Part shown: positions 8,823 through 16,597 of the stretch, in pieces | How positions within the stretch are numbered: position 1 is the first letter of the stretch | Layout of the letters: every line of letters begins with the position of its first letter | Source of the DNA: Vagococcus hydrophili | GTDB lineage: Bacteria; Bacillota; Bacilli; Lactobacillales; Vagococcaceae | NCBI RefSeq assembly: GCF_011304195.1 | Contig: NZ_CP049887.1 | Location: 682,001-746,000 of the forward strand | Direction: 5' to 3' | Length of the DNA stretch: 64,000 nt | Translations under genes and position numbers: made by a program | Notes under the pieces: model-generated | The model's database searches: none | The model's input: the letters and a program-made list of their open reading frames with translations, nothing else | What the model was told of the DNA's origin: nothing

Positions 8823-9125
8823 TTGAAAATCTTATTAATAACTTTCTCTTCTTTATATTCTGGTTTAATGCTTTTCGTGTCTCTAAAATCTATCTCATTT
8901 TTTAAACATCCAATAATTCTTTCGTGTAACGTTCTAGGTTCAACACTCGTCTTATTATCTATTATAGACTATCGTTTTTTATACTCTGGTGTCATCCTTT
9001 TGTTCCTTTCAGCACTTTTGAATGGGTACTTTATACTACATAAAATTACTCTTTCACATGTTCTTATCCGTTTATTACTTTCGATAACTCTGATGCTTTT
9101 AAATTATTGTATACATAGAAGTTAA
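8823..9125 (+). CDS. Small multi-span membrane protein
   Basis: 100 aa with about four hydrophobic spans and few charged residues. It starts at TTG with AAGGAG 10 nt upstream. No family is recognised. Its promoter has the geometry of a MerR-activated promoter and the regulator gene lies back to back with it, so this protein is the probable regulated target, perhaps for efflux or membrane protection. Confidence 0.65.
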   Translation: MKILLITFSSLYSGLMLFVSLKSISFFKHPIILSCNVLGSTLVLLSIIDYRFLYSGVILLFLSALLNGYFILHKITLSHVLIRLLLSITLMLLNYCIHRS

Positions 9126-9226
9126 CTTTCATCATATTCGATAAAAATTTAGCATCTATCAAGAATAAGTTATAATATAAAAAACGATCATTTAAAAATA
9201 TTTATAATTATAAGGAGCTGATCTTT

Positions 9227-9817
9227 ATTTTAAAAAATAAACCATTAAAAATTACCTTAATCACCCTAATATCCATAGGTTTTATTTATGCTAGTATTGT
9301 TCTTTTCTTAATATTTAGTGGCACCCGAGACACGCCTTCCACCTCGCCTGACACAGTGTTGATTTTAGGCGCTCAAGTTAAAGGCAAAACAAAAGAAGAT
9401 GCTTATCCTAGTGTTGTTTTAAGAGAACGATTAGACACTGCTGCAGCCTACTTAGAAGAATACCCAGAGGCAGTCGTGATTGTTTGTGGTGGTCAAGGAG
9501 CCGATGAACCAGATAGTGAAGCAAATGTCATGAAAAATTATCTCATCAAACAAGGTATTCCTAAAAATAAGATTATTATGGAAGACACTTCTACTCGAAC
9601 AAAGGAAAATATTCTAAACGCCCAAAAGAAGCAACCTCTCAACAATACTGTTATTGTGACAAGTGATTTTCATGTCTTTCGCGCTAAATTACTGGCTAAA
9701 CGATTAGGTATCGAGTCTGTTAGTGGCTTACCTGCTGTCTCAAATAATTCTGCTATTTTTAAGAGCTACACACGGGAGATTATCGCCTTAGCTTACGGCT
9801 TACTTTTTGATTGGTAA
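9227..9817 (+). CDS. YdcF/SanA-like DUF218 membrane-anchored protein, possible ATT start
   Basis: The DUF218 core starts at TVLILGAQVKG, followed by ERLDTAAAYLEEYP, VCGGQGADEPDSEA, the TRTKENILNA motif and VTSDFHVFRA. This is the vancomycin-exclusion SanA/YdcF type, implicated in envelope permeability. The first canonical start in frame (GTG 9356) would cut off a clear membrane anchor encoded by 9242-9320 (ITLITLISIGFIYASIVLFL). The only well-placed site is AAGGAG (9212-9217), whose 9-nt spacing points to an ATT codon at 9227, giving 196 aa. Confidence 0.75.
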   Translation: MLKNKPLKITLITLISIGFIYASIVLFLIFSGTRDTPSTSPDTVLILGAQVKGKTKEDAYPSVVLRERLDTAAAYLEEYPEAVVIVCGGQGADEPDSEANVMKNYLIKQGIPKNKIIMEDTSTRTKENILNAQKKQPLNNTVIVTSDFHVFRAKLLAKRLGIESVSGLPAVSNNSAIFKSYTREIIALAYGLLFDW

Positions 9818-9839
9818 CTTCATAATCCCTCTCTATATT

Positions 9840-9868
9840 TTGAATTTTTTCAAAAATCATGATATTAT
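9840..9868 (+). promoter_or_regulatory. Promoter of the antisense RNA, TA copy 2
   Basis: TTGAAT (9840-9845), 17-bp spacer, TATTAT (9863-9868): a better promoter than that of copy 1. Confidence 0.65.
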
Positions 9869-9874
9869 GGGTAT

Positions 9875-10002
9875 ATAAAAAGAGGCATACGTCAATATGC
9901 CCCTTCTTTCGTAAAATAAAACCGTTAAAAAGACGGTGACTTAGTTTTTAATGTTTTTTAACCATCTTAACCTGCCAAAGTTAGAAGATGGTTATTTTTT
10001 TT
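9875..10002 (+). ncRNA. Putative antisense RNA (antitoxin) of TA copy 2
   Basis: The RNA is inferred to start about 7 nt after TATTAT and to end at AACCATCTT / AAGATGGTT followed by A and eight T (9960-10002). Promoter and terminator are intact even though the toxin frame is interrupted. Confidence 0.7.
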
Positions 10003-10078
10003 GATTCTTATCGTCTTTTATCATTAACACTAAAGTTGTGAAAGCAATCATTAGTGACAACGACTCAAAAACTTACAC
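9992..10078 (-). pseudogene. Holin-like toxin frame with stop at codon 2
   Basis: The frame reads GTG TAA and then VFESLSLMIAFTTLVLM, ending DDKNQKK. The position that is TCT in copy 1 is TAA here (10073-10075). The ribosome-binding site AAAGGA and the GTG remain at normal spacing, so initiation would give only a start-stop pair. An internal TTG (10058-10060) or ATG (10049-10051) could in principle start a shortened peptide but lacks a ribosome-binding site. The rest of the frame is free of stops. Confidence 0.75.
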
Positions 10079-10080
10079 GT

Positions 10081-10116
10081 TTATTCCTTTCTAGGGATAA
10101 AACTGTTATGAATCAT
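10081..10116 (-). CDS. Leader peptide ORF of TA copy 2, 11 aa
   Basis: It reads MIHNSFIPRKE after an AAGGGGTGA ribosome-binding site and stops 2 nt before the toxin GTG. It matches the leader of copy 1 in frame and in its PRKE end. Confidence 0.5.
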   Translation of the reverse strand: MIHNSFIPRKE

Positions 10117-10219
10117 AAGGCCTCACCCCTTCTTCAAGAGATTAGCCACCATCTTTTCACTTCTTTATTCTACAAGGAAAGTATAACATAAAACGTAGGA
10201 TATAATTAAGATACTGTCA

Positions 10220-10639
10220 TCATTTATTCCGCTTTAACATCTCAGTCAAAATCACAGGCTGTATCAAAGGATAGGTATATTCCTCTGGTTCTCCTTTTAA
10301 ACACATGACTTCTTCTATTTCATGGGTCAATTGAGTATCAAATTCTTCAACCTCTGCCAAAAATACTTGTCCGAAATCTTCTTTTCTATTTTTTTCAACA
10401 CCGTAAATAAACTTTGCCACAATAGTATATTTTTTAGCACCAGTCTCTTCTTCTAACTCCCTTTTAGCACAAGCTTCAATCGTCTCATTTAACTCTCGAT
10501 GTCCACCTGGAATTTCAAATGTTGTTCTTTCTTTATGCCGAACATAAACATTCTTATTTTTGTACCTAGTAAAGATGACTGCAAAATCAAGAAAGTTATC
10601 CTCAATTTCTCCTAATTCATAAATATTGACTTTTATCAT
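10220..10639 (-). CDS. NUDIX hydrolase, copy 2
   Basis: 139 aa with an intact Nudix box (GGHRELNE then RELEEETGA). It is a close paralogue of 7951-8373. It overlaps the DJ-1-like gene by 4 nt (ATGA), so the two are translationally coupled. The substrate is unknown; the context of a DJ-1-like and an SRPBCC protein suggests detoxification or repair. Confidence 0.85.
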   Translation of the reverse strand: MIKVNIYELGEIEDNFLDFAVIFTRYKNKNVYVRHKERTTFEIPGGHRELNETIEACAKRELEEETGAKKYTIVAKFIYGVEKNRKEDFGQVFLAEVEEFDTQLTHEIEEVMCLKGEPEEYTYPLIQPVILTEMLKRNK

Positions 10640-11277
10640 TTTGACACCTCGGGATACATATAAAAGGTTAATTCTTCTGGCGTATATGCTCTATCTTTCC
10701 TTGGACCAGAAAAGGAAGTATCAGCCAAATCAAATCCCAATAATTGAGCAACTTTCACTGCAAATTCACGATAAGCAAATCCAATAGCTGTCACTACTCC
10801 AGCAGATTCATCATAAACAAGAGGTTGTCTAACTATCTTTTCCTTTTCAAAGAAAGAAAATTCATTTAAGGTTTCTTCAAAAAGACCTGATGTGAAGGCA
10901 ACACCTTTCAAAATACCAGCTTTTGCGAGGAGCATAGGAGCAGATGATATCGCTGCAATCAATGGTCGAGTTTCCATCTCTACAAGAGGTTTTAAGAAAT
11001 TAATTAGTGCCTCATCCTCTGCAATAGGATACGGATTCATAATTCCTGTTAAGATGATCACTTGATATTCAGAAAAAACAACCTCTTCATATTCTTTGTT
11101 AGGTAAGATCAAAAAACTATCTTCTGTTTTTATCGGAACCTTTTTGTTGGCTCCTACCATATCAATTGTCCACCACTCACCACATGGCTGAAAAACAGTC
11201 AAATAATCCGTTAATAACGTAACCTCGCTTAGAGACATCCCTTCATACAGTAAAACTAGTGCTTTCTTGTTCATCAT
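10636..11277 (-). CDS. DJ-1/PfpI-family protein lacking the nucleophilic Cys
   Basis: 213 aa with the class I glutamine amidotransferase-like DJ-1/PfpI fold: KKALVLLYEGMSLSE at the start, VIILTG, then the elbow AAISSAPMLLAKAGIL. In DJ-1/PfpI proteins the elbow residue is normally Cys (AAIC). Here it is Ser, so classical glyoxalase/deglycase chemistry is doubtful. The next conserved segment (GVAFTSG) is present. It is coupled by 4-nt overlaps to NUDIX downstream and the SRPBCC protein upstream. Confidence 0.8.
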   Translation of the reverse strand: MMNKKALVLLYEGMSLSEVTLLTDYLTVFQPCGEWWTIDMVGANKKVPIKTEDSFLILPNKEYEEVVFSEYQVIILTGIMNPYPIAEDEALINFLKPLVEMETRPLIAAISSAPMLLAKAGILKGVAFTSGLFEETLNEFSFFEKEKIVRQPLVYDESAGVVTAIGFAYREFAVKVAQLLGFDLADTSFSGPRKDRAYTPEELTFYMYPEVSK

Positions 11278-11699
11278 TTCAGCTCCTTTTTCTGATTAGT
11301 TAAACTCTTCTTTAAATCCTCTACATATTTTTTTTGAATCTCTTTTAAGTGTAATTTAAAAAAAGACATTAAATATACCAAAGGGTTCCTAAAATAAATT
11401 TTTTCAAAAAAGATAATTTTAGTAGATTGATCTCCTAGTTGAATAAATTCACCATACCAATAACCTTTAAAAAAAGAACTTTCCATATCAAAAGCATAAT
11501 ACTGGTTTTCCATTATTTTTGTAATTTTAAATGTCGTCTTAGCTCCTAATACGCTATATTCTTTAAAAGTATGCTCGCTTAAAATTTCAGTTCTAATTAA
11601 ATCGCTTCGCCAACTTGTTTCTTCCTGATTAATGACAATATTCCAAATTTCTTCAACATTAAAATTTAATATTTCTTGATAAATCGATTGCCTCTTCAT
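11274..11699 (-). CDS. SRPBCC-fold (START/polyketide cyclase-like) protein
   Basis: About 141 aa. The layout is typical of SRPBCC ligand-binding proteins: an N-terminal strand with NVEEIWNIVINQEE, a central FKEYSVLGAKTTFKI region, and a long C-terminal helix (LHLKEIQKKYVEDLKKSL). ATG at 11699 was preferred over the GTG nine bases upstream because AGGG lies 8 nt before it. It precedes the DJ-1-like gene with a 4-nt overlap. Ligand unknown. Confidence 0.6.
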   Translation of the reverse strand: MKRQSIYQEILNFNVEEIWNIVINQEETSWRSDLIRTEILSEHTFKEYSVLGAKTTFKITKIMENQYYAFDMESSFFKGYWYGEFIQLGDQSTKIIFFEKIYFRNPLVYLMSFFKLHLKEIQKKYVEDLKKSLTNQKKELK

Positions 11700-11713
11700 C
11701 TTCTTCACCCTAA

Positions 11714-11914
11714 CTAACCTTTCCTCAACGCCACATATGTTTCAAAAAAATAAAAACAAAGAATAATCCCTACAATAACAAGAACAATACTTAGATACGC
11801 CCAAATAGCAGGTCGAATGGTTCGATTAGAACTGAGTCTCGTGAATTTCGTTTGGATAGACAAACCTAGAAAAATCAAGATTGTTCCAAATAAACTTCCG
11901 AATAGATTTGCCAT
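11714..11914 (-). CDS. Small two-span membrane protein
   Basis: 66 aa with two hydrophobic segments (residues ~5-20 and ~38-58) separated by a basic loop. Its ribosome-binding site AAGGAG is well placed and its stop lies 14 nt before the SRPBCC start. It is probably the first gene of the four-gene operon running down to the NUDIX gene. No family recognised. Confidence 0.6.
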   Translation of the reverse strand: MANLFGSLFGTILIFLGLSIQTKFTRLSSNRTIRPAIWAYLSIVLVIVGIILCFYFFETYVALRKG

Positions 11915-12037
11915 ATCATCACTCCTTCACTTTGATAACATTATTATATCATGTGTCTATAAAACTCCGAACAAAAAGATTTAAAACGCTACATATGTTA
12001 TAATTTACTATAATCTAATTTAAGGAGTGAACACCTC

Positions 12038-12382
12038 ATGATGGAAGAAGACTTTATTATGCGTCAAATAAAATTAGTAGGGGAAGGCATTGCTGTTCTG
12101 CTGAAAAAAGATATCTCACAAGATACTTTAGGTGAAATTCAAAGAGAAGATGGTTCTTTCACGTCTCGATACGACCTTGTTTTAGATTATTTAAATGAAG
12201 GTAGAATAAACGAGGCTTTTTTACTCATCAACTCTCTAAAATATAAAATGTCCTACTATGACTTTGAACAAACATCTAGTTGGTTTTGCCGATTATTAAG
12301 AGAGTATCAAACACGTAATCCTGAACAACTCACAGAAAAAACTTATCTATCCTATAAAGAAAAATTAAATGATTTACTATAA
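12038..12382 (+). CDS. DUF6483-like protein
   Basis: A 114-aa helical cytosolic protein beginning with the (E/D)DFIMRQIKLVGEGIAVLL motif that I associate with DUF6483 of Lactobacillales. The C-terminal part looks TPR-like (DYLNEGRINEAFLLINSL). AAGGAG lies 10 nt upstream. Function unknown; the gene stands alone. Confidence 0.6.
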   Translation: MMEEDFIMRQIKLVGEGIAVLLKKDISQDTLGEIQREDGSFTSRYDLVLDYLNEGRINEAFLLINSLKYKMSYYDFEQTSSWFCRLLREYQTRNPEQLTEKTYLSYKEKLNDLL

Positions 12383-12522
12383 TAATTTCCATCATTCGGT
12401 TTAAACAAATAAAATTTAAGCTATTTTTCAGCTAAACTTCTTAATATTCCTTTAGAATTCAAACATTCTGCACTTTTTCATGCTATTATAACAATAGTTT
12501 AATTTCCAAAGGAGCCTTATTT

Positions 12523-12990
12523 ATGTCAAAAAAGAAAATTGTTGCACCCTTTTTAAAACCTATCGCTATCCTGAGTATTTCTACAGGGATTGGGGCAACA
12601 ACTGTTGTTTTGGATAGTAATAATTACAAAAGTCCAAAACCAGAAAAAATAGAACAAACTACCCCTTCCACAAAAGAAGAAACAAAGAAACAGAAAAAAA
12701 TCACTGAAGAAACAACCTCGGAAGATAATACTAAAAAAACAAAAAATAGTTTTAAAGAAGAAGTCACCGCGTCTACTGATATGGAAAAAAATCAGACAAA
12801 CGATAACAACAATAATAATGAAAACACTAAACGCGAAACGAATCCTAGCAAAAAGAAAGAAGAACCAAAAACAGAACAAACAACACCACCGTCTAGTGAA
12901 GAACCTACGCAAGATTCAAACGTTGTGAATAATAACAATAACCAACCTCCCCAATCACCAACTAAACCAGATGAAGGAGGGAACAAATAA
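12523..12990 (+). CDS. Membrane-anchored low-complexity (K/E/T/N-rich) protein
   Basis: 155 aa. After a short basic start there is one hydrophobic segment (AILSISTGIGATTVVL, residues ~17-32). About 120 residues composed almost entirely of Lys, Glu, Thr, Asn, Ser, Pro and Gln follow, with an Asn run near the end. This fits an extracellular disordered stalk on a single N-terminal anchor. Its stop overlaps the next start by one base (TAATG), which ties it to the following membrane protein. Not recognised as a family. Confidence 0.6.
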   Translation: MSKKKIVAPFLKPIAILSISTGIGATTVVLDSNNYKSPKPEKIEQTTPSTKEETKKQKKITEETTSEDNTKKTKNSFKEEVTASTDMEKNQTNDNNNNNENTKRETNPSKKKEEPKTEQTTPPSSEEPTQDSNVVNNNNNQPPQSPTKPDEGGNK

Positions 12991-13730
12991 TGGAAGCACT
13001 AACCGCCATACTCTTAGCCAATATTGGTAAGTTTTTAAATTACTTGAACATTAATCCAAGACTACAAAATAAAATTATGACAATCGTAAGTATTTTCCCA
13101 ACACTTTACATTTTACGTATCGTTCGTGGGTATTTCTCAAATGACAACTATGTTAAAGGATCCATCTATTTAATTATTTTCATTGTATTAACTTACTTTA
13201 TTATCATCAATTTCGTTTACTATTTTAAAAATCGAAAAGTGAAGTGGGATGTGACAAATTTAATTGAAGACATTGTTCCAGAAGATTTAACCTTTGATAA
13301 TCCTGATAATATTTTAAAAACGACTGCTACTAGTGGTTTACAAGGAAAAAAATTACCTTTAATCTTTAATGAGGATAGTCCTATTCTTATTGAACAAGTT
13401 ATCGAAGAATTAATTCGTGACGGAAAAATCCAAAAACAAGATTTAGAAGTCAATGATTACTTAATCGGAAAATACGAATTGATCCCTTTTTACAAAATAA
13501 GAAATCAAGCGCTTTGGATTGGTAGTAGTTACCGTGATATGAAGGAAGTTGCTAAAATTAAGCTCTCTAGTGACGCTGACACGCTTATTCCTCTTGGTGT
13601 CTTTATCTTAGGAGGAACCTATCAAATTGATGGTATCACCTATAAAGAACCTTATACAGTCCAATTACGAGTTAAAGGCGAGGAAGATAGTCTTGAAGGA
13701 ATGACGCGCTCCTCTCGAAGTAAAAAATAG
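12990..13730 (+). CDS. Two-span membrane protein with cytosolic domain
   Basis: 246 aa. Two membrane spans (residues ~28-48 and ~55-75) are followed by a ~165-residue soluble domain with repeated EDxxP and LxFNED segments. The start shares a base with the preceding stop, so the pair is one operon. A terminator follows at once. I do not recognise the family. Confidence 0.65.
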   Translation: MEALTAILLANIGKFLNYLNINPRLQNKIMTIVSIFPTLYILRIVRGYFSNDNYVKGSIYLIIFIVLTYFIIINFVYYFKNRKVKWDVTNLIEDIVPEDLTFDNPDNILKTTATSGLQGKKLPLIFNEDSPILIEQVIEELIRDGKIQKQDLEVNDYLIGKYELIPFYKIRNQALWIGSSYRDMKEVAKIKLSSDADTLIPLGVFILGGTYQIDGITYKEPYTVQLRVKGEEDSLEGMTRSSRSKK

Positions 13731-13753
13731 TCTGGAATTCAGACTATTTTTTT
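13722..13753 (+). terminator. Terminator after the 12.5-13.7 kb operon
   Basis: AATAGTCTG / CAGACTATT stem with a 5-nt loop and a run of seven T. Confidence 0.85.
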
Positions 13754-13835
13754 GCGTAAATATAAGGTATTCTATAAGTAACTAATATAGTTGAAAAGCT
13801 ATATTAAACATAGTAAAAAAAGGAGCTTCTCACCC

Positions 13836-14246
13836 ATGAAAGATTTTACACATCCTAAGTTTCCAACGATCCATATTAAACTATTAACAACTGATGCTCA
13901 TTTAAGCCAATTAAACGATTTATTAAACAATTCAGACGCTGTATCAGAATTCATTCCAGAAGGCACTTCATCTGATAACAAATATCTTTATGGTATTTTT
14001 GATGACGCTAAACTAGTTGGCGTGATTGATTTAATTGAAGATTATCCGACTAAACAAGCCGCTTATATTCACCGATTTATTTTAGAAGAAGATTATGTAG
14101 GAAATGATTTACCAAGCATCCTTTACCTATCTCTTGAAAAAACAGCTCAAGAAACTGGCATAAAAGAAATGATTTTAGATGAAGAATTAGCTAAAGAAAA
14201 CACTTGGACTGACTTTGGTTTTGTGAACAATAAAAAAGAGATTTAA
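13836..14246 (+). CDS. GNAT-like N-acetyltransferase
   Basis: 136 aa. The central part (YLYGIFDDAKLVGVIDLIEDYP, then AAYIHRFILEEDYVGND) has the beta4-beta5 layout of GNAT enzymes, followed by a C-terminal TDFGFV. The acetyl-CoA loop is poorly conserved. AAGGAG ten bases before ATG 13836 fixes the start; an upstream in-frame extension has no such site. Substrate unknown. Confidence 0.55.
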   Translation: MKDFTHPKFPTIHIKLLTTDAHLSQLNDLLNNSDAVSEFIPEGTSSDNKYLYGIFDDAKLVGVIDLIEDYPTKQAAYIHRFILEEDYVGNDLPSILYLSLEKTAQETGIKEMILDEELAKENTWTDFGFVNNKKEI

Positions 14247-14815
14247 TTCAGAGTTGTGAAAAATCATTTATTCAAAGTAAGTAGAGGAAACAGTTAAACA
14301 ACTTTTCCCCTCCATACCATCGTGCATATGATTCACTATTTGAAGTGTATAAACTGGTATTGTTTGGTTATAAAGATATAGCCAAACAATACCAGTTCTT
14401 TATTTGTTAAAGATCTATTTAGAATACTCTTTACGTTACACGTTATTTCTTTGGCAACAGATTTCTTCCCTTGTTTTCTGAGATTGTCGTACTTTCCACT
14501 CCTCCTGAAATTCTTAAAATTACTGTTTTTCAGTCCTTCGTAGTTTATCAAGATAGCTTCTTACGATTCATCTAAATTTCTCCATGCAGATTCATTACTA
14601 TTCATTCACATTTGATACTCTTAATACCTTTCCCAATAAGAGATACAACTTTCATTCCATGTAACTACTAAATTTACTGTATAATTTTCGGATGATATTG
14701 ATTTTTTTGCAAACACATCCTATTTATGACAATAACAAAAAAATGACTAACAAATCGACAGTTGATTTATTAGTCATACAAATTATAGATTCATTTTTAC
14801 CTCAGGGGTATCTTT
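14247..14815. other. Gene-poor region with a long hairpin and decayed reading frames
   Basis: No gene I can support. Bases 14352-14397 form a perfect 16-bp inverted repeat (AACTGGTATTGTTTGG and its complement) around a 14-nt loop. A second inverted repeat at 14283-14312 pairs GAGGAAACAGTT with AACTTTTCCCCTC imperfectly. A 71-codon minus-strand frame (14336-14551) runs through the hairpin and has no convincing start. It looks like remnant DNA, perhaps of a mobile element. Confidence 0.4.
14737..14776 (-). terminator. Terminator of the LysM-MucBP gene
   Basis: On the minus strand TGACTAATAAATC and GATTTGTTAGTCA form a 13-bp stem with one mismatch, followed by seven T. Confidence 0.85.
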
Positions 14816-16483
14816 TTAATTTACGTCACCTATTTTTTTATAAACAATTGTTTCTGTCATTCCACCTGCTACCATTTTTCCAATTCTACCTTTGTAGTCT
14901 ATTTCTTTATATCCAACAATATCAATTGGGTATGTTACGTATGTATACCCAATTTTCACATCTTCTTTTTTAGATTCATGAATTTCATTTCCAGCTTCAT
15001 CAACATATTTAGTTGTTAAAACTGCCATTCCTTCTAATGGATCAATTCTCTTATACTTGAAAGTAACCGTTGTCCCTACTTCTGTTGTAACTTCTTTCGT
15101 TGCTTCATCATCTAAGATATAACCTTTTTCTGTAAAGTCTTTAGCTTCGACCTTAAATGGTTTACCTTTTTCGACCATTTTATTTTCATCTTCTATAAGG
15201 AATCCATCATTAACTACATATTTTATCCAAACATTTACAGTTTCTGCTACTGGTTTAGTCTCTATTTTTTTGTATTTAAAGGTAATCGTTGTATTTTTAT
15301 CTGCTTTGATTGTTTGATTTGATTCTCCTACTAATTCATAACCTCTGTCAGAAAAATCTAAAGATTTCTCCGTAACTGTAGAACCCTTTTCTACCGATTT
15401 AGATTCTTGATTTAAAACTACTCCATCAGTTCCTATATGTTCAACTGATATATTTACTTTTTCTACTGGTACAACTATTTTCTTACGGTAAGTAAATTCA
15501 ATTATATTCTTAGCATTGTCTGTATCAACTGTTATAGTTTTTTCTTTTGTCCCAACAACTTCATAGCCCTCATATTCACCAGCAGTATAAGAGATTTTTT
15601 CACCTACTAAAATATCAAAATCAGTCTCAGTAAATTCGCCTAGAACTTTTCCATCTTCTGTTATATCTCTAACAGTAACTTCTCTAGCATCCTTATGAAC
15701 ATAATCAAAAATAATTTCTGCATTGTTCTCAGCTGTTACAGTTACAGAAGACTCACTAATTAAATTCATGTTGTCAAACTCTTTGGCTTTAATAGTGATT
15801 TTTTCACCTTTCTTTGCTTTAACTGTTTCTTCTTTTAACACTACTGCTTCCTCTAAGTTATCTTTAGAAGCTACTTGTAAATAGTAAATTTTCATAGACA
15901 CTTCTTTAACATCTGGTTTCACTGGTGGTTTTGGTTTGTTTGGGTCAGGTTTTATTGGTTTAACCGGTTTAGTTACTGTCCCTGTTCCATCCCCATTATC
16001 ATTTACTATTATCTTAGAATCTTTATTTTTTTTAGAATTTATTTTAGTTGCACGATTAACTTTTTGAGCATCAGCTTTTTTAATTCCTTCTTTATCAGCT
16101 GGAGTCAATGGAGTTTTTGCTATTATGTTTCCTTTAGAATCTTTAACCACAGCATTCACACCATCACCAAAGAAAATAATATTTCCTTCATAAATAAGGT
16201 TAGCATCAATAATAGAATCGTTTAATTTCATCAAAGTTCCAATTGTTAATCCCGAGTCTCTAGAAATTAATTCTAAATAATCTCCCCACTTAATTGTATA
16301 TTGTTTATCACCTTGTTTAATTGTTGTTGAAGTGTTCGGTGCCCACTCTTTATCCTCTGCTTTAACAGTTGTTGAATTAGCAAGCACTACGCCTAATCCT
16401 AAACTTGTTAAAACAGTAATTCTTGCATAGTTTTTATGACGTTTCTTTTGTTGCATCAATTTTTTATGATCAAACCTATTCAT
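14816..16483 (-). CDS. Secreted LysM protein with MucBP-like repeats
   Basis: 555 aa. The signal peptide (about residues 1-42) has a long basic start and the core ITVLTSLGLGVVLANS, with cleavage near VKA/ED. A LysM domain follows (YTIKWGDYLELISRDSG, residues ~60-105), then a Lys/Pro linker (PVKPIKPDPNKPKPP) and about five ~65-residue MucBP-like repeats (e.g. VNISVEHIGTDGVVL ... TITFKYKK). There is no LPxTG, so LysM probably holds it on peptidoglycan. ATG 16483 was chosen for GGAGAG 6 nt upstream. Adhesion to mucin-like glycans is inferred from the family. Confidence 0.85.
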   Translation of the reverse strand: MNRFDHKKLMQQKKRHKNYARITVLTSLGLGVVLANSTTVKAEDKEWAPNTSTTIKQGDKQYTIKWGDYLELISRDSGLTIGTLMKLNDSIIDANLIYEGNIIFFGDGVNAVVKDSKGNIIAKTPLTPADKEGIKKADAQKVNRATKINSKKNKDSKIIVNDNGDGTGTVTKPVKPIKPDPNKPKPPVKPDVKEVSMKIYYLQVASKDNLEEAVVLKEETVKAKKGEKITIKAKEFDNMNLISESSVTVTAENNAEIIFDYVHKDAREVTVRDITEDGKVLGEFTETDFDILVGEKISYTAGEYEGYEVVGTKEKTITVDTDNAKNIIEFTYRKKIVVPVEKVNISVEHIGTDGVVLNQESKSVEKGSTVTEKSLDFSDRGYELVGESNQTIKADKNTTITFKYKKIETKPVAETVNVWIKYVVNDGFLIEDENKMVEKGKPFKVEAKDFTEKGYILDDEATKEVTTEVGTTVTFKYKRIDPLEGMAVLTTKYVDEAGNEIHESKKEDVKIGYTYVTYPIDIVGYKEIDYKGRIGKMVAGGMTETIVYKKIGDVN

Positions 16484-16597
16484 ACACTTCTCTCCTTTTA
16501 TACACATTTTTATTTTAATTATACATAAAAAGTAGATATTAATATTTTGGAGATTGAACGTTAATTTCTTTGATACCGTTTAATCATGGGTATTTTT

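Larger units (their letters stand above)
9877..10185. repeat. Type I toxin-antitoxin locus, copy 2
   Basis: Same architecture as 1404-1725: minus-strand -10 TATACT (10180-10185), leader ORF, toxin frame and terminator (9877-9905), plus an antisense RNA on the plus strand. Here the toxin frame carries a stop at codon 2. Confidence 0.85.

Noticed and set aside
12553-12986. Minus-strand frames opposite the K/E/T/N-rich gene
   Set aside because: Cys/Phe-rich translations mirror the Lys/Glu codons of the real gene, and no ribosome-binding site is present.
14692-14973. 93-codon plus-strand frame
   Set aside because: It crosses the minus-strand terminator and the end of the LysM gene and has no ribosome-binding site.
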